From: Puccinia triticina
Lineage: Eukaryota; Basidiomycota; Pucciniomycetes; Pucciniales; Pucciniaceae
Direction of reading: 5' to 3'
Assembly (NCBI RefSeq): GCF_026914185.1
Contig: NC_070561.1
Location: 6,262,001-6,326,000 of the forward strand
Length of the DNA stretch: 64,000 nucleotides
The notes beneath the pieces are model-generated. The model was not told the DNA's origin. It made no database searches and saw only the letters and a list, made by a program, of their open reading frames with translations. Shown piece by piece: positions 11,596 through 22,597 of the stretch; within the stretch, counting starts at the first letter, position 1, and the number at the start of each line of letters is the position of its first letter. Made by a program: the position numbers and the translations under genes.

Positions 11596-11935
11596 ATCTC
11601 TGTCTCACAACGGGTGGTCGGGGGAGGGACTGGTGTTATGTACATAAGCGGGACAAACTGATAATCAGTCCGAGAGCACAAGCCGACATCTTCATTTCCT
11701 TTAATCAACATGTACCAATAATCAAATCTGGGCCATCGTAGTTTTAACAAATATCAGGCGAATCAAGTGATGTTACATGTGACGATCTGTGCAGGCATGG
11801 TATCGCATCATTTTTTTTCGGGGGGGGGGGGGGGGGTAATTGTAGCAAAGAAATGGTGGATGATTGTAAACAATATCACAGGACCACTGAAGTCGTGAGC
11901 TGGGAAATCGAGATGGCAGAAGACAAGCTGAGAGG
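11596..11935. other. Spacer with a 17-nt G run
   Basis: No gene seen. A homopolymer of about 17 G lies at 11821-11837, after a T-rich run. Confidence 0.6.
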
Positions 11936-12876
11936 TTAGCTAGCGGCTTCGAGAGCCACTCGACGGTTGACTTGGGAGGCACCTGCGTGCAGGAGGATAG
12001 CGGGGCCGACGGAGAAGCCGAGATCTTTCATCTCGTCGACGGACAAGTGGTTAAAGACCGTCCAATGGTGCACTCGATGGATCACGATCAGCTGTCGTGT
12101 GTGTTTATCGTCGAGCGGGATGTGGCAGATTTTGAGGAAGGCTTCCATCTCCAGGCTGTTTGGGTCCAACTTTGGAGCGTCCTGACTTAGTCTCGGTCGT
12201 TTGATGGAGGGGTGCGATGGGTCTCCGGAGCTGGACAATGTCCGTGGGACCGCACTGTGGCCAGCGCTGCTCGACTGCAGTTCGCCGGGCGTCACACTTT
12301 CTTGGACGGTAGTACTCTGTGATCCCGTTGCTTCCTTCCCGCTTATTGGGGACTGGGGCAACGGTGGGTTGCAGAGTTTCGATTGAATAAGCATCATTAG
12401 CGAACCTGTAGAAGCTAGGAAGAACTCACACTTGCAGGAGTTCCGCTGTTGGATGTCTCTTCGGGCTTGGCCATTGTGATCTTGATAATTGGGCTCGGGG
12501 GCACTTGGGGGAAGGAGCTGTTGCGGGAGGCAGAGGAGCGCTCTTCTCGAGCCATAAAGGCCTGGAAACTAGCCTCGTCGGTGACCACGAATCGAGCCAA
12601 GGAGGAGTCGATGGGATTGCTGGGGCAGCAGCGCCACTCGATCTTCTTCTCGGCGTCTGCAGACCTCAGGAGGCGCACGGTGTGCGCATCCAGAGCCATG
12701 GCCCGGAATATTCCCGCCTTGAATCGGTCGAACGGGAGGCCCTTCGGCAGGAGGCACCCCAAGTTCGGCGTGTCGGCCGAGCTGATGTGTTTGTAGGTTC
12801 GAGGAGCGGTCTCGACCCACAGAGAGTACGACAGCTCGAAACAGAGGCGAGAAGGATCGGGGGCGTTTCCAGCCAT
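11936..12876 (-). CDS. Hypothetical protein with possible SAM-like C-terminal region
   Basis: Exon 1 (12876-12430) and exon 2 (12352-11936) join across a 77-nt intron (GTGAGT...CCCCAG) to 287 residues. The open frame continues upstream of 12876, but that ATG (MAGNAPDPSRLCFELSYSLW) is the first available in frame. The N-terminal half has a compact, aromatic-rich domain of about 140 residues. A Ser/Thr/Pro-rich linker follows (SGKEATGSQSTT and on). The C-terminal 65 residues (FLKICHIP, HWTVFNHLS, DLGFSVGPAILLHAGA) have the helix pattern of small SAM-like modules seen in multicopy rust proteins. That resemblance is from memory and tentative. An alternative intron (donor GTGTGA, acceptor at 12404) would also keep the frame. 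Function unknown. Confidence 0.6.
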
Positions 12877-13169
12877 GCTGGCTCGGGCGGGATAGGGCCT
12901 GGGCGGGTGGCTGGGCGCGGTCAGGTCGGAGGGGAGCAGGTTTTCTTCCTGGCGACTGGCGGAGCAGCTCGAGACAGCCACAAGAGTACGCTCGGCCGAG
13001 GAGGATATTTCAGGGCGGATATGTTGTATCGTTCGACGTCAATCATACAGGGTTTAGCCCCCGCCGAGACATCCGGCCCAGACTCACCGGCACGGGAGAC
13101 TAGGCAGTCAGAGACAAGGACGATGAGATTTCAAACTCATGTCAAATATCCCGCAAGAGATGGCAAGTA
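12877..13169. other. Spacer 5' of the hypothetical gene
   Basis: Likely promoter of the minus-strand gene. No distinctive motif is seen. The sequence ends at the left terminus of a TIR element. Confidence 0.4.
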
Positions 13170-14836
13170 CACGGCAGTTGCGCGGATTAAGGTTTCGCCC
13201 GTCAAAACTGCCGTCAAAGACAAAACACCCGCCTGATTGACCGCCCACCTGTCGGCCTCCGGTCAGCCGTCAAACTGCCAGCCAAATTAACAGCCGAACA
13301 GCCGGCACTTGACTTCAGGTAAGTTTAACATAACTTGCCTGGGGTCGGTTGGCCGACGAACGCGCTTGACCTGACAACAGCCGGTGGGAACAGTGGCAAG
13401 ATGCCGGCCTCCAGGCTAACCCCAAAAAAAGGGCAGAGGGCCAAGACAAAGTCCGCCCATCAGAGGGACACGTCACCCTCGGCCCTCTCATTTTTTCCAA
13501 GTCCGCTCATCGGATCACCGCCACCCTCCATCTGCCCCACCCTCACCAACCCACATCCTCAGATGTGTCCCTCTGCCCCTGCCTCCTCCTTGCCCGGCCC
13601 ACACCCCATCCACAGCACGCCCACCTCCACATCACATCCTCCATCAAGCTCCGCACCTTGCTCGGCTCTCACATCCTCCATCGAGCTCCGCACCTCGCTC
13701 GGCTCCATCGGCTCCTTCCGAGCCACGTTCAACTATCGCTCCTCCTCGTCTTCCTCCTCGCCTGCTTGCTTCTGAGCTTATTTTTACTATTGGTTGATCT
13801 TTCCAACCACAGGGAACGTTGCGAGGACCCGCCAAGATTTGTGCGGTCACTGATGGCCAGGCCTTTTCTTCTCATCACGGCCTCCAAGCTGAGGGAACAC
13901 CGCACCAGCCAACCACGCCAAGCCCATGATGAGCCCATCCCGCCGGCTGAGTTCAAGCAGCACTTCGGCTCTGTTATCGGTTGGTCCTCGAGAACTGGGT
14001 GGTGTGGCTGAGAGACCGAGAGGCTGATGCTCCTCATTTGCTTCTCCCCCGCAGAGTTGTCAAGCAAGGCATTGGGCAGCTCGATCGTTGCCGTCTCCAT
14101 AAAGGGTGATCATCGAGCTCGGCGTTCCCTCAGGCACGATTGTTGGGTTCGACATCAACACGACCCTCTTTAGTGGCAACGAAGCGACGGCCTGCTCGGT
14201 CTATGGCCTCGACAGACTCAGCCCTGCCCCGGACTCGCCGGATGATGCTCAGGTGTGCCCTCCGCGTATAAATAAGTATGGGGACAAACCGCCGCAGGCA
14301 GAGTTGTTGGCGCTCCTGGAAAGAGAAGCCGCACTCTCCCTCTAGCTCGGTATCAAATTGATTTTTCTCTCCCATTTCCCTCTTGCCATTTATTCATAGA
14401 AAAAGCTGAAAAAAAACATAGAAGAGCCAAAAAAAGAACAAAAGCGATGTAAAAAAACCATAAAAACCAAAAAAAGTGCCCTGGCGGCCATAAAAACTTT
14501 TTGAGAGTGCCATGCGAGTCGACCCAACAAACTGGGTCAAACCTGCGTGATTAGCGGGCAAATCGCCGGTGATTTGTGGTCAAAGGGCGGTCAAAAAGCC
14601 CTGACCGGTTTTTGTAGGGTCTCGGGTTGGACGGCGAGTTGCCGGATGGGTCAAGGTGCCCTATGTTTCGCCAGCGCGTTCTCTGATTGCGCATTGGCGG
14701 GGGTGCCGCCAAGTTCGGCGGTCCGCTTGACAGTTGACAGGAGGCCGGCATGTGAACGGTCATGAATGGCTGGGGCGCGTCCGTCAAATTGACGGCCAAA
14801 CTTTGGGCGCTTTGGCGGCGATGTGCAACTGCCGTG
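13170..14836 (+). mobile_element. TIR element A, 1.67 kb, TA-flanked
   Basis: Left end CACGGCAGTTGCGCGG and right end (reverse complement) CACGGCAGTTGCACAT are inverted, and each is flanked by TA, the target duplication typical of Tc1/mariner-like insertion. Internally it is collinear with element B (15478-17256): shared blocks include AGTCCGC(T/C)CATC tracts and an A-rich region ending AAAAAGTGCCCTGG. Near 14106-14345 it holds a coding remnant ending ALLEREAAL, matched by ALLNREAAL in B. No transposase is recognisable, so it is probably non-autonomous. Confidence 0.75.
14106..14345 (+). pseudogene. Coding remnant in TIR element A
   Basis: An open frame without ATG reads FDINTTLFSGNE, then ALLEREAALSL and a stop. 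The same C-terminal words occur in element B around 16200-16251 (AALLNREAALTK, stop) behind an in-frame stop. Shared coding words in two diverged copies suggest an ancestral element-borne exon. The protein is not recognised. Confidence 0.45.
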
Positions 14837-15477
14837 TAGCAGACTGTTGTTCCGTTCAAGTCTCAAGAAGGGGCTATAAAAGAAGCTCTTCATCTCGCCT
14901 ATCATCACCCACCCTGGAGAACCTGCAACGGATGCATTTTGGATAAGCAGACGGCGCATTTTTCTTTTTCTTTTGATGCATCACTGCAGGATCTATCTAC
15001 TCACTTTGCGTATTGTGCCGACCGGTCTCCTTTGGAGGGTCTCTGGGGATATTGTCCCCCCCCCCCCCAATGAAAGAAGAACTTGGTTCTCTTTCCACTC
15101 TCCCTGATTCTTCAAGAGACGCCTCAAGCGTTACACAGTCCTGAAACATGATAACATTTCAATATCGCTGAATTAAAAACTGAATCAAAAGCAGCAAGTG
15201 TATGTATTAGGCTGGAGTTGAACGCGTCTGATCTGAGATGCCTTTGAGGCGTGTTCAAGCACACCAATTTTGCACTCAACCGTGGATAAGGAAAGAGTGT
15301 GCCGGTACAAAATCAGGCCATCTCCTTCATGTTGTAATGCCAGTCATCTTCTCCTTCTTGGTCTTGATTCAATCTTCAATTTCTTTGTTGTGGGGCGTCT
15401 GAGATGGATGTCACATGGAGCCCTGTAGATTAATTATCAATTGTACATTTTCATTGCCCTCAAATTGAATACCATTA
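14837..15477. other. Spacer between TIR elements A and B
   Basis: No gene seen. It contains a run of about 12 C near 15057-15068. Confidence 0.5.
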
Positions 15478-17256
15478 CACGGCAGTTGCACATATTAAAG
15501 TTTTGGTTGGCAAATTGACGTGAGTGGCCAAGTATCGGTCGGCTCAACTGGTCAGCTACCAGCCCCCGCGTCAGCCGTCAAATTGACAGCCAAATAGCCA
15601 GCCCACCCACCAGCACTTGAATTCAGGCAACTTATTGTTAACTTTATGTTAACTTGCCTGCTGTAAGGCTCAGCCCTAACCTGCCCCAAAACGGCAGAGG
15701 TGGCCGGGTGTACCAAGTCCACTCATCGGAGGGACACGTCACCCTTGGTCCTCACTCATTTTTCAAAGTCCGCTCATCGGAGCACACGTCACCCTCCACA
15801 CCTCCAGAGTCCAGACTCCACCCTCATCCATTCGAAAAAACCATGAGCTCATCACTGGCTGGAATATCCCACTTCCACCACCACTACTACTAATGCTGTT
15901 TCTAATCACTCAAGACTCAATCGGCCCGCCTTGTTGAGGAGATTTAATAGCATCATGAACGGTATCAGGGAAAAATCTTTTCTTGAAACGCATGCGTAAG
16001 TTCTGACCATATATTAATTAGCCCTCCATATTTAAGCTGACTGAATTCCTTGCTTCAGACAAGCTTGTTGCGATTGGGACCTCTTTCCAGACAACGTGAT
16101 GTTTTCAGATATCCCCGCCGAACTGATTTGACTACCCAGCGCGCTTGAGATCAATATAGAAGCGCAATCAATTCTCACCCAACTTGGGGCCAATCCCTCT
16201 AACAAGGAAATAGCCGCACTTCTCAACAGAGAAGCAGCCCTTACCAAGTAGCATGGTTTTCCCCTTTTCATTCGTGTCGCTTTGTTTTTTCCATCTCTCT
16301 CTCTCTTTGCCGCTCTCGGTTCTCTTCCCAGTCTCTGTTCTCTTCCCACTCTTGATTCTCTTCCCAGATCATTATTTGTAAACCAAAAAAAAAAAAAAAG
16401 GCATAAAAACAAAAGAGAAAAAAAAAACATCAAAACATGCAACACAAACCAAAAAAAGTGCCCTGGTGGCCGCCAATTTTTGTCCTGAGTGAATCGTGGG
16501 TTGCGGCGGTTGTTTGCCGTCAAACGGTGGACAAAAGTGCCTGCCCGCATTTGTGAACAGGCTTGGGGTTGACGTCAAGTTCCCGCTCGGGTCGGCGGGC
16601 CGGAAGGTTTGCCAACTGTTTGCCCGACTGCTCTCTGGTTGTCAGCTGGCAAGAAAAACCCTTCTACCCCTTAGATTGCCAGATCAGCTTTTACTACACC
16701 ATCTGCACTCCTTACAAGTTTCACATCTGTTTCACTTTCATTTCCCTTGTTATTGACATGTGATTTATGCTTCTACCTAGTGATACTTGTAGATGGAAGC
16801 TCATAAGTTGTAATTGCTGGATTCTATTGTTCCCCAGACTTTCAGAAGAGAAGAACATAATAAACATCTTTTATTCATTCCTATTTATTTGAAGATACAT
16901 CAACACATCACTACTTCAAATAGCCAGTTTCCCTCATATCAACAAATCACTGTCCGGAAACTCAAGCCTGACTGTCTCAAATACTTATCACCGGCTGGGC
17001 GTAAACTCTTTGGATCAGATTCAACCCCATATACAACTTGGAGCAACTGGATTATCCCAGTAAACTTCCATCAAGTGGATTCACATCTTCCCCGGAGTAA
17101 CCCACCGCTGACACTGGTGGGCGGGCTGACAATTCGGCCGTCAATTTGACGGCTGACGCAGGGGCTGTTTTTTTCCGGTCAACAATGGCTGAGGGGGGAC
17201 CCTCAATTTGACGGCCAAACTTGCGGCGCTTTTGACCGCGCTATGCAACCGCCGTG
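15478..17256 (+). mobile_element. TIR element B, 1.78 kb, TA-flanked
   Basis: Left terminus CACGGCAGTTGCACAT and right terminus (reverse complement) CACGGCGGTTGCATAG, each flanked by TA. It is collinear with element A over much of its length. About 400 bp near 16670-17110 are extra and partly match 23100-23200 (shared word CCCCGGAGTA), which suggests a retroelement fragment inserted into B. The small coding remnant (about 16170-16251) has an internal stop. Confidence 0.75.
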
Positions 17257-17289
17257 TAGACACCATCGCCATTAAACATGATTGAACTA

Positions 17290-17420
17290 GCACTGTTCAC
17301 GTAAGAAATCTATGACCATGTGAGAGATATACACCAGCATACTTTCCCAGCCAAATTGGCTGGCACAATGGGATAAACTTTATTTCAATCTTGCTGATGT
17401 TTAGCTTAAGTGAACAGTGC
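17290..17420. mobile_element. 131-bp MITE, TA-flanked
   Basis: Terminal inverted repeats GCACTGTTCACGTAAG and, from the other end, GCACTGTTCACTTAAG (one mismatch in 16) are each flanked by TA. It is too short to code. Confidence 0.75.
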
Positions 17421-17451
17421 TACTGTATGTAGCTTTCTCATTACCAGCCCA

Positions 17452-19383
17452 CACCAGGAAAAATCAGTAGTCACTAGATGACAACTGACATGACACCTGC
17501 TCCAGCTGGCTATCCAGCCTCTAGTGCAATTTTCACGAGCTGATCCTCAGCTTTGTCCCAGGCACAGCTGCCTCCAGTCTTGGCACAGGACAAGCCACTG
17601 CTCAGCCTTTGCCTGAGCAAGAACGGGCATTGATAAATGCACACCTGTCCTCCGGGGGCACGCCCACGACCACGCCCTTCGAACAGGGCGTGTGGGACCG
17701 CGCACCCTTTATCAAGGGCGTGCACGCCCCCACATAGGCGTGCACAAGCGTGCACCGTGCCTGCTCGCCGAGAGCCCCTCGGTGGGCAGGCGCAAGTACA
17801 TATACCTGCTCGCCGAGAGCCCCTCGGCGGGTATGGTGTATGTATCCCTGCTCGCCGACAAGGATAACTCTCGGCGAGCAGGTATACAAACACCTGCCCG
17901 CCGAGCCTGCTCACCGAGAGCCCCTCGGCGGGCAGGTGCATCTATACCTGCTCGCCGAGAGAAATCCTTGGCGAGCAGGCATACAGATCCCACCTCGCCG
18001 AGAGCCTCTCGGCGAGCAGGTATACATATACCTGCCCACCAAGCCTGCTCACCAAGAGCCCCTCGGCGGGCAGGTGCATTTATACCTGCTCGCCGAGAGA
18101 AATCCTCGGCGAGCAGGCATACATATCCCACCTCGCCAAGAGCCTCTCGGCGAGCAGGTATAGTTGAACCTGCCCGCCGAGGGGCTCTTGGCGAGAAGGT
18201 ATACTTGAACCTGCCCGCCGAGGGGCTCTTGGCGAGCAGGCTCGGCGGGCAGGTGTTTGTATACCTGCTCGCCGAGAGTCATCCTTCTCGGCGAGCAGGC
18301 AAGGCTCTCGGCGAGCGGGGATATGTATGCCTGCTCGCCGAGAGGTGTATGCCTGCTCGCCGAGGATTTCTCTCGGCGAGCAGGTATACATGCACCTGCC
18401 CGCCGAGCCTGCTCACCAAGAGCCTCTCCGCGGGCAGGTGCAAGTATACCTGCTCGCCGAGAGGCTCTTGGCGAGGTGGGATATGTATGCCTGCTCGCCG
18501 AGGATTTCTCTCGGCGAGCAGGTATAAATGCACCTGCCCGCCGAGGGGCTCTCGGTGAGCAGGCTCGGTGGGCAGGTGTATGTATACCTGCTCGCCGAGA
18601 GGCTCTCGGCGAGGTGGGATCTGTATGCCTGCTCGCCGAGGATTTCTCTGCGCGAGCAGGTATACATGCACCTGCCCGCCGAGGGGCTCTCGGTGAGCAG
18701 GCTCGGCGGGTAGGTGTTTGTATACCTGCTCGCCGAGAGTTATCCTTCTCGGCGAGCAGGCAAGGCTCTCGGCGAGCAGGTGCATGTATACCTGCTCTCC
18801 GAGAGGCTCTCGGCGAGCAGGTGCATGTATACCTGCTCTCCGAGAGGCTCTCGGCGAGGTGGTATCTGTAACTGCCCGCCGAGGGGCTCTCGGCGAGCAG
18901 GTATACTTGCATCTGCCCGCCGAGGAGCTCCCGACGAGCCATGGTGCACGCCCGTGAACGCCCATGTGGGGGCGTGCACGCCCTCGCACGCCCATACAGG
19001 GGTGTGCATGCCCTTTCGCCCTTTATCAAGGGTGTGCGGTCCCACACGCCCTTTTCAAAGGGCGTGGGCGAGGGCTTGCCTCCGGGGGACGGGTGTGTGT
19101 CTATCAACACCCGTTCTTGCTCAGGCAAAGGCTGAGCAGTGGCTTGTCCTGTGCCAAGACTGAGGGGCAGCTGGGCCTGGGCCAAGGCTGAGCAGCAGCT
19201 TTGCCTGGGACAAAGCTGAGGAGCAGCTTGTGAAAATTGCAAGCTAGAGGCTTCAGCTGTGCCAAAATGGGCACTGAGCTGTGTGCCAGCCAGCCCTGAA
19301 CTAGCAGATGGAGTAGCTTTGGAGCTGAAACCAGAGCTGTGTTATGTCAGTTGTCATCAACTGACTACTTTTTTTTCCTGGTG
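17452..19383. mobile_element. CACTA-like non-autonomous element 1, 1.93 kb
   Basis: The element begins CACCAGGAAAAA and ends TTTTTTCCTGGTG, with about 38-bp imperfect TIRs continuing into TAGTCA..TGATGACAACTGACA. Both sides carry the 3-bp duplication CCA (17449-17451, 19384-19386). CAC...GTG ends with 3-bp duplications fit the CACTA/EnSpm superfamily. Inside the TIRs lie CAGCTGAG-type subterminal repeats (about 17540-17610 and 19170-19240) and inverted flanks rich in GCGTG(C/G)ACGCCC. The centre is a palindromic satellite. No transposase is present. The ends match those at 39025-40123 and 62118-63355. Confidence 0.85.
17760..18935. repeat. Palindromic satellite, CTCGCCGAGAG core
   Basis: Dozens of near-identical short units such as CCTGCTCGCCGAGAG and its reverse complement CTCTCGGCGAGCAGG alternate with CCTGCCCGCCGAG. 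The block can fold on itself at many scales. Open frames on both strands here arise from the repeat and should not be read as genes. Confidence 0.9.
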
Positions 19384-20762
19384 CCAGCGCTGGACTGTTG
19401 CTGCTGAAAACGAATAAGGAGAGGTTTCTGATGACCAACAGCTACAGCTCAACACGCGCGTCAGGTTACTGCTTGAGGGTATGAGGATGTGGAAACTTGG
19501 AACAACACGAGCCATTGCTCATTACTTTCAGCACCAAAGAGCCAGCACCTCCGGATGTTTCGCAAGGGTGAGATACTGACACTCCCCTGGTAAAAGATCA
19601 TATCAAGTCAATACATCATCTGACTTCACATGAGGGGCAGGTTTTCTTTCCCCCTTTGGATTCCCATCAAAAATGAGATCGTATGCGCAGCTTTAGTCTG
19701 CGCGGCGGGGAGACTCGACGCCGGAGAGATTCTGCATCTTCATTGGAGCCCGCAAAGCTGCTGTACCATCTGGGGCCAATAGATGTGCCGGAGAAGATAA
19801 ATAAAAGTAGAAATTCTTGGCGGAAATATAACACATTTAGAGGTGCCATAACGGCCATTTCAACCGGGTTTTTGTTAGCTGTAGTGCAGATTTCATTGCA
19901 GACTATCGTTCCGCAAGCTCAATACTTTGTGGAATTGGTCCATAATGCTTGAGTTTGGACACCACCTTAAATGCAACTAGTCTGAGGAGTCTGTCTAATC
20001 CGCAGAACATTCCTTTCAAGCTACCAATCGAAATAGCTGATGCGGTGAATCAGATCTCTTCAATAACCTAGCAACTCGCCAATATTTGACAGGATAAATC
20101 AAGAGAATTACAGCCAGCAGTAAAAAAAAAGTCCATTCAAGACAAAGGGACCAGCTGTTGGGCCGTTGGTAGTTGATTGTGTGCGCGCTGTTTTTTTTTT
20201 GACCTCAAAATACTTAATAAACGGCGGCAATTTGCGCTCTTCATTTGGCAGAGGCTGAGCACTCAGTTTTTGACCCTGCTGCACCGTGATTCTTCTGGGA
20301 GGCAGATTTATTGGGTGTAGACAAGTCCGCTCAGGTGGAGTGCCTTACCAATAGATGCGCCGAAGAGGGATGTTCCAGTAGCAAGTTCTGGCGGCGAGGT
20401 GATGTATTTACATGAGCCGCAACGGGAGGCAGCCGGCCTTTCTTAACAAGCTTCATAGCTGGTGGCATCTTTCCATCGCTCGAGTGTGGGCATGACTCTG
20501 AGATAAATGGCCCCAGAAGCCTTTCTGCCACAGAGAACATCCCTTAAATGCTGAGCACTCAGTCTCTGACTCTACAGCAGCGCGATTCTTCTCATTTAAC
20601 GCGACTTCTTTCCCTCAGGGGAAGATTGCTTACTTCCCCCTCATCTCCAGGGACGAACCACACAACCTAGAATCACCAAATCATTTAGGTGTCTTAACAG
20701 CCACTTGAAGCTCTTCTCTGCCGCTTCAACACATCCATAGATAGTATTTAAATCTCAACGAA
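19384..20762. other. Spacer and decayed 5' flank of gene copy 4
   Basis: From about 20100 the sequence is a diverged match to the 5' flank of the tandem gene family (GACAAAGGGACCAGCTGTTGGGCC region and TCTTCTCATTTAACGCGAC). A plus-strand open frame at 19683-19952 has no family signal and I do not call it. Confidence 0.45.
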
Positions 20763-21307
20763 ATGCCTTTGATGAAGGGGAAGATGCGCCAGGAGGAAGA
20801 CTCCGACCTGGACGAATCTTTCCACTGCTGCTGAAGGCCAGAAGACCTCGTTGAAGATTGGCGATCCTCGATGGAAGCTCCCACACCACATGGGAATGAA
20901 GTGCGCGTCCCTGACGATCAAGAGTACTACCTCTACTCCGCTGGCCTTGACCGCCTGAAATCCCCCGGCACTGGACCAAACCGCGGCGCATGTCCATCAA
21001 TTCACGCCATCTCACGCTGCTCAACTGTCTATTCCTCTGATTCCGACCGTACTCGGGTCGCAAGCCCTCTCCTTATCATCAAGACAGGCGATGTGGTCTT
21101 GCCATCCCCTTCAACCAACATCAGGTGAGTGAAAAGATTGGTCCTCCGGCCTTCCTGGCGCCTACTCCACGATGAAAGCTTCCAGATACTTATCATTTCA
21201 ATTTTCTATGCAGAGATATTCAAGTCCAATCAGGCCAACCTAGCGAGCCTCCCAAGCCAAAGAAGAAGCAAAACCAATCTTTTTTTTATCTTCCACGTTT
21301 TCATTGA
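20763..21307 (+). pseudogene. Tandem family, copy 4, broken
   Basis: The 362-nt first exon (20763-21124), GTGAGT donor, 89-nt intron and CAG acceptor (21211-21213) match copies 1-3. Codon 24 is a TGA (20832-20834) just after HCC, where the others have Gly (GGA). The second exon keeps only about 20 conserved codons (to the KPKKK word) before diverging into unrelated sequence and stopping at 21305-21307. The basic and Pro-rich tail is lost, so the copy looks dead. Confidence 0.8.
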
Positions 21308-21923
21308 ATAAAGAGTACATGACTGGTGAATTTGATTGCGCTGAACTTCAATCCACCCGAGACCCAAAGCCTGTCATCTCTCCCACTGTCGAAATTCTCG
21401 TGCAAACTCATCGCACAAGCTGACAATCTCAGGCGGGAAGTATTCCCCAGTATTCTCAATCATTTCCATCCAGGGAAGAATTCTCTTGTAATCTATTGCC
21501 AGCGGCTAAATACCGCCGGGTAAGTTATGTTTTGATTCTAGGAGGACTCAGTCAGGTCTCCCAGTTGACTGTTGAACAGGGGTATTGATGGGCCAATCAA
21601 GACAATTCAGAGTATTACGATATATTCAAGTTTGCAGAATCCAAACGTGTTCTTCACGGGGATAAATGGTTATCCGAATTAGCAGGCAAGAGGTCAAATG
21701 ATGGCCGGTGCGAACTGAAGTTCCCGTCCTCGCGTCCCGATGCTTCCCTCCTCCATTCAGAGGCGTCCCGGGCCGGTGCTACTGCTGGTCCAGATTTGGG
21801 CAGGACGGGAGGCTAGGGCTGCGGAATGCGGATGATCGAAGCCCCGGGGGAGAAGGCTTCCGAGTCTTCACACTTCACCGGCCGACGACAACGACCACTC
21901 GCCACCAGACTGCAAGCGACATC
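21308..21923. other. Intergenic, upstream of Atp20
   Basis: No gene seen. It presumably includes the promoter of the ATP synthase gene. Confidence 0.5.
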
Positions 21924-22597
21924 ATGAGCTCACTCAACCAGATCCGACAACGATTGCTGAAGATCCATCGGGCCAACACTCCCTCCTCTTGCAGAAATGC
22001 CTCGACCAACAATAGCACATCGCCCAAACTCAACGAGCTCACTCAAAAGGCTTCCAATCTTGCCAACCAGTATGGATCCAAGCTACCCGAGCTGTCTGAG
22101 AAGCTCGGCAAACGGTTCAACGGCCTACTAGGCTGTGAGTCTTTCCCCCTTCCTCGTCCTCTTTCCCTCCGATCGATTCCCCTACCTCCTAGTGCTACCC
22201 ATTTTTCCGGGCGGGATGCTCGATCTGACTACAAAGCCCTGGTTGCATTGTCCTCACAGCATACAGCGAACCAGTCTCGCACAACTATCAGCTCACCAAA
22301 GAAGTCTTAAAACAAGTCTACATCAAGGAAAACTTGGCTCCACCGAAAATTGATCAGATCAAGTCTTCCTACCAGGAAATCTTGAAGAACGTCGGCTCGC
22401 TGAACTTCTGGAAACAATCCTTGGAGTCTGGGGACTGGAAAAGGCTGGCTGTTTATGGTGTCGAAGCTGTTGGCTTGTTCAGGTCAGTTGGTTGATTTTA
22501 AGAGGAAGGGGGGTGGATGCTGCGGCTAGGGATGCTTATATCATCTCGTTTCTGCAGTATCGGAGAGATGATCGGTCGACGTCATATAGTTGAGTAA
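21924..22597 (+). CDS. ATP20: ATP synthase subunit g, mitochondrial (Atp20)
   Basis: Three exons (21924-22134, 22260-22482, 22558-22597) with introns of 125 and 75 nt (GTGAGT...CAG, GTCAGT...CAG) give 157 residues. Subunit g is a small membrane protein of mitochondrial F1Fo ATP synthase involved in dimer formation and crista shape. The first 35 residues are rich in Arg, Ser and Asn with no acidic residue, as expected for a mitochondrial presequence. The middle has SHNYQLTKEVLKQVYIKENL and APPKIDQIKSSY. The C-terminal membrane helix GVEAVGLFSIGEMIGRRHIVE is the family hallmark, with the Gly-rich packing face and the GRRxIVx end. Start, splice sites and stop agree. It looks like a normal host gene. 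Confidence 0.9.

Noticed and set aside
17760..18935. CRISPR-like array
   Set aside because: Units are inverted and of irregular spacing, there are no unique spacers, and the genome is eukaryotic.
17692..19242. Long overlapping Arg/Pro/Ala-rich open frames on both strands
   Set aside because: They are by-products of the GC-rich palindromic satellite and have no non-repetitive content.
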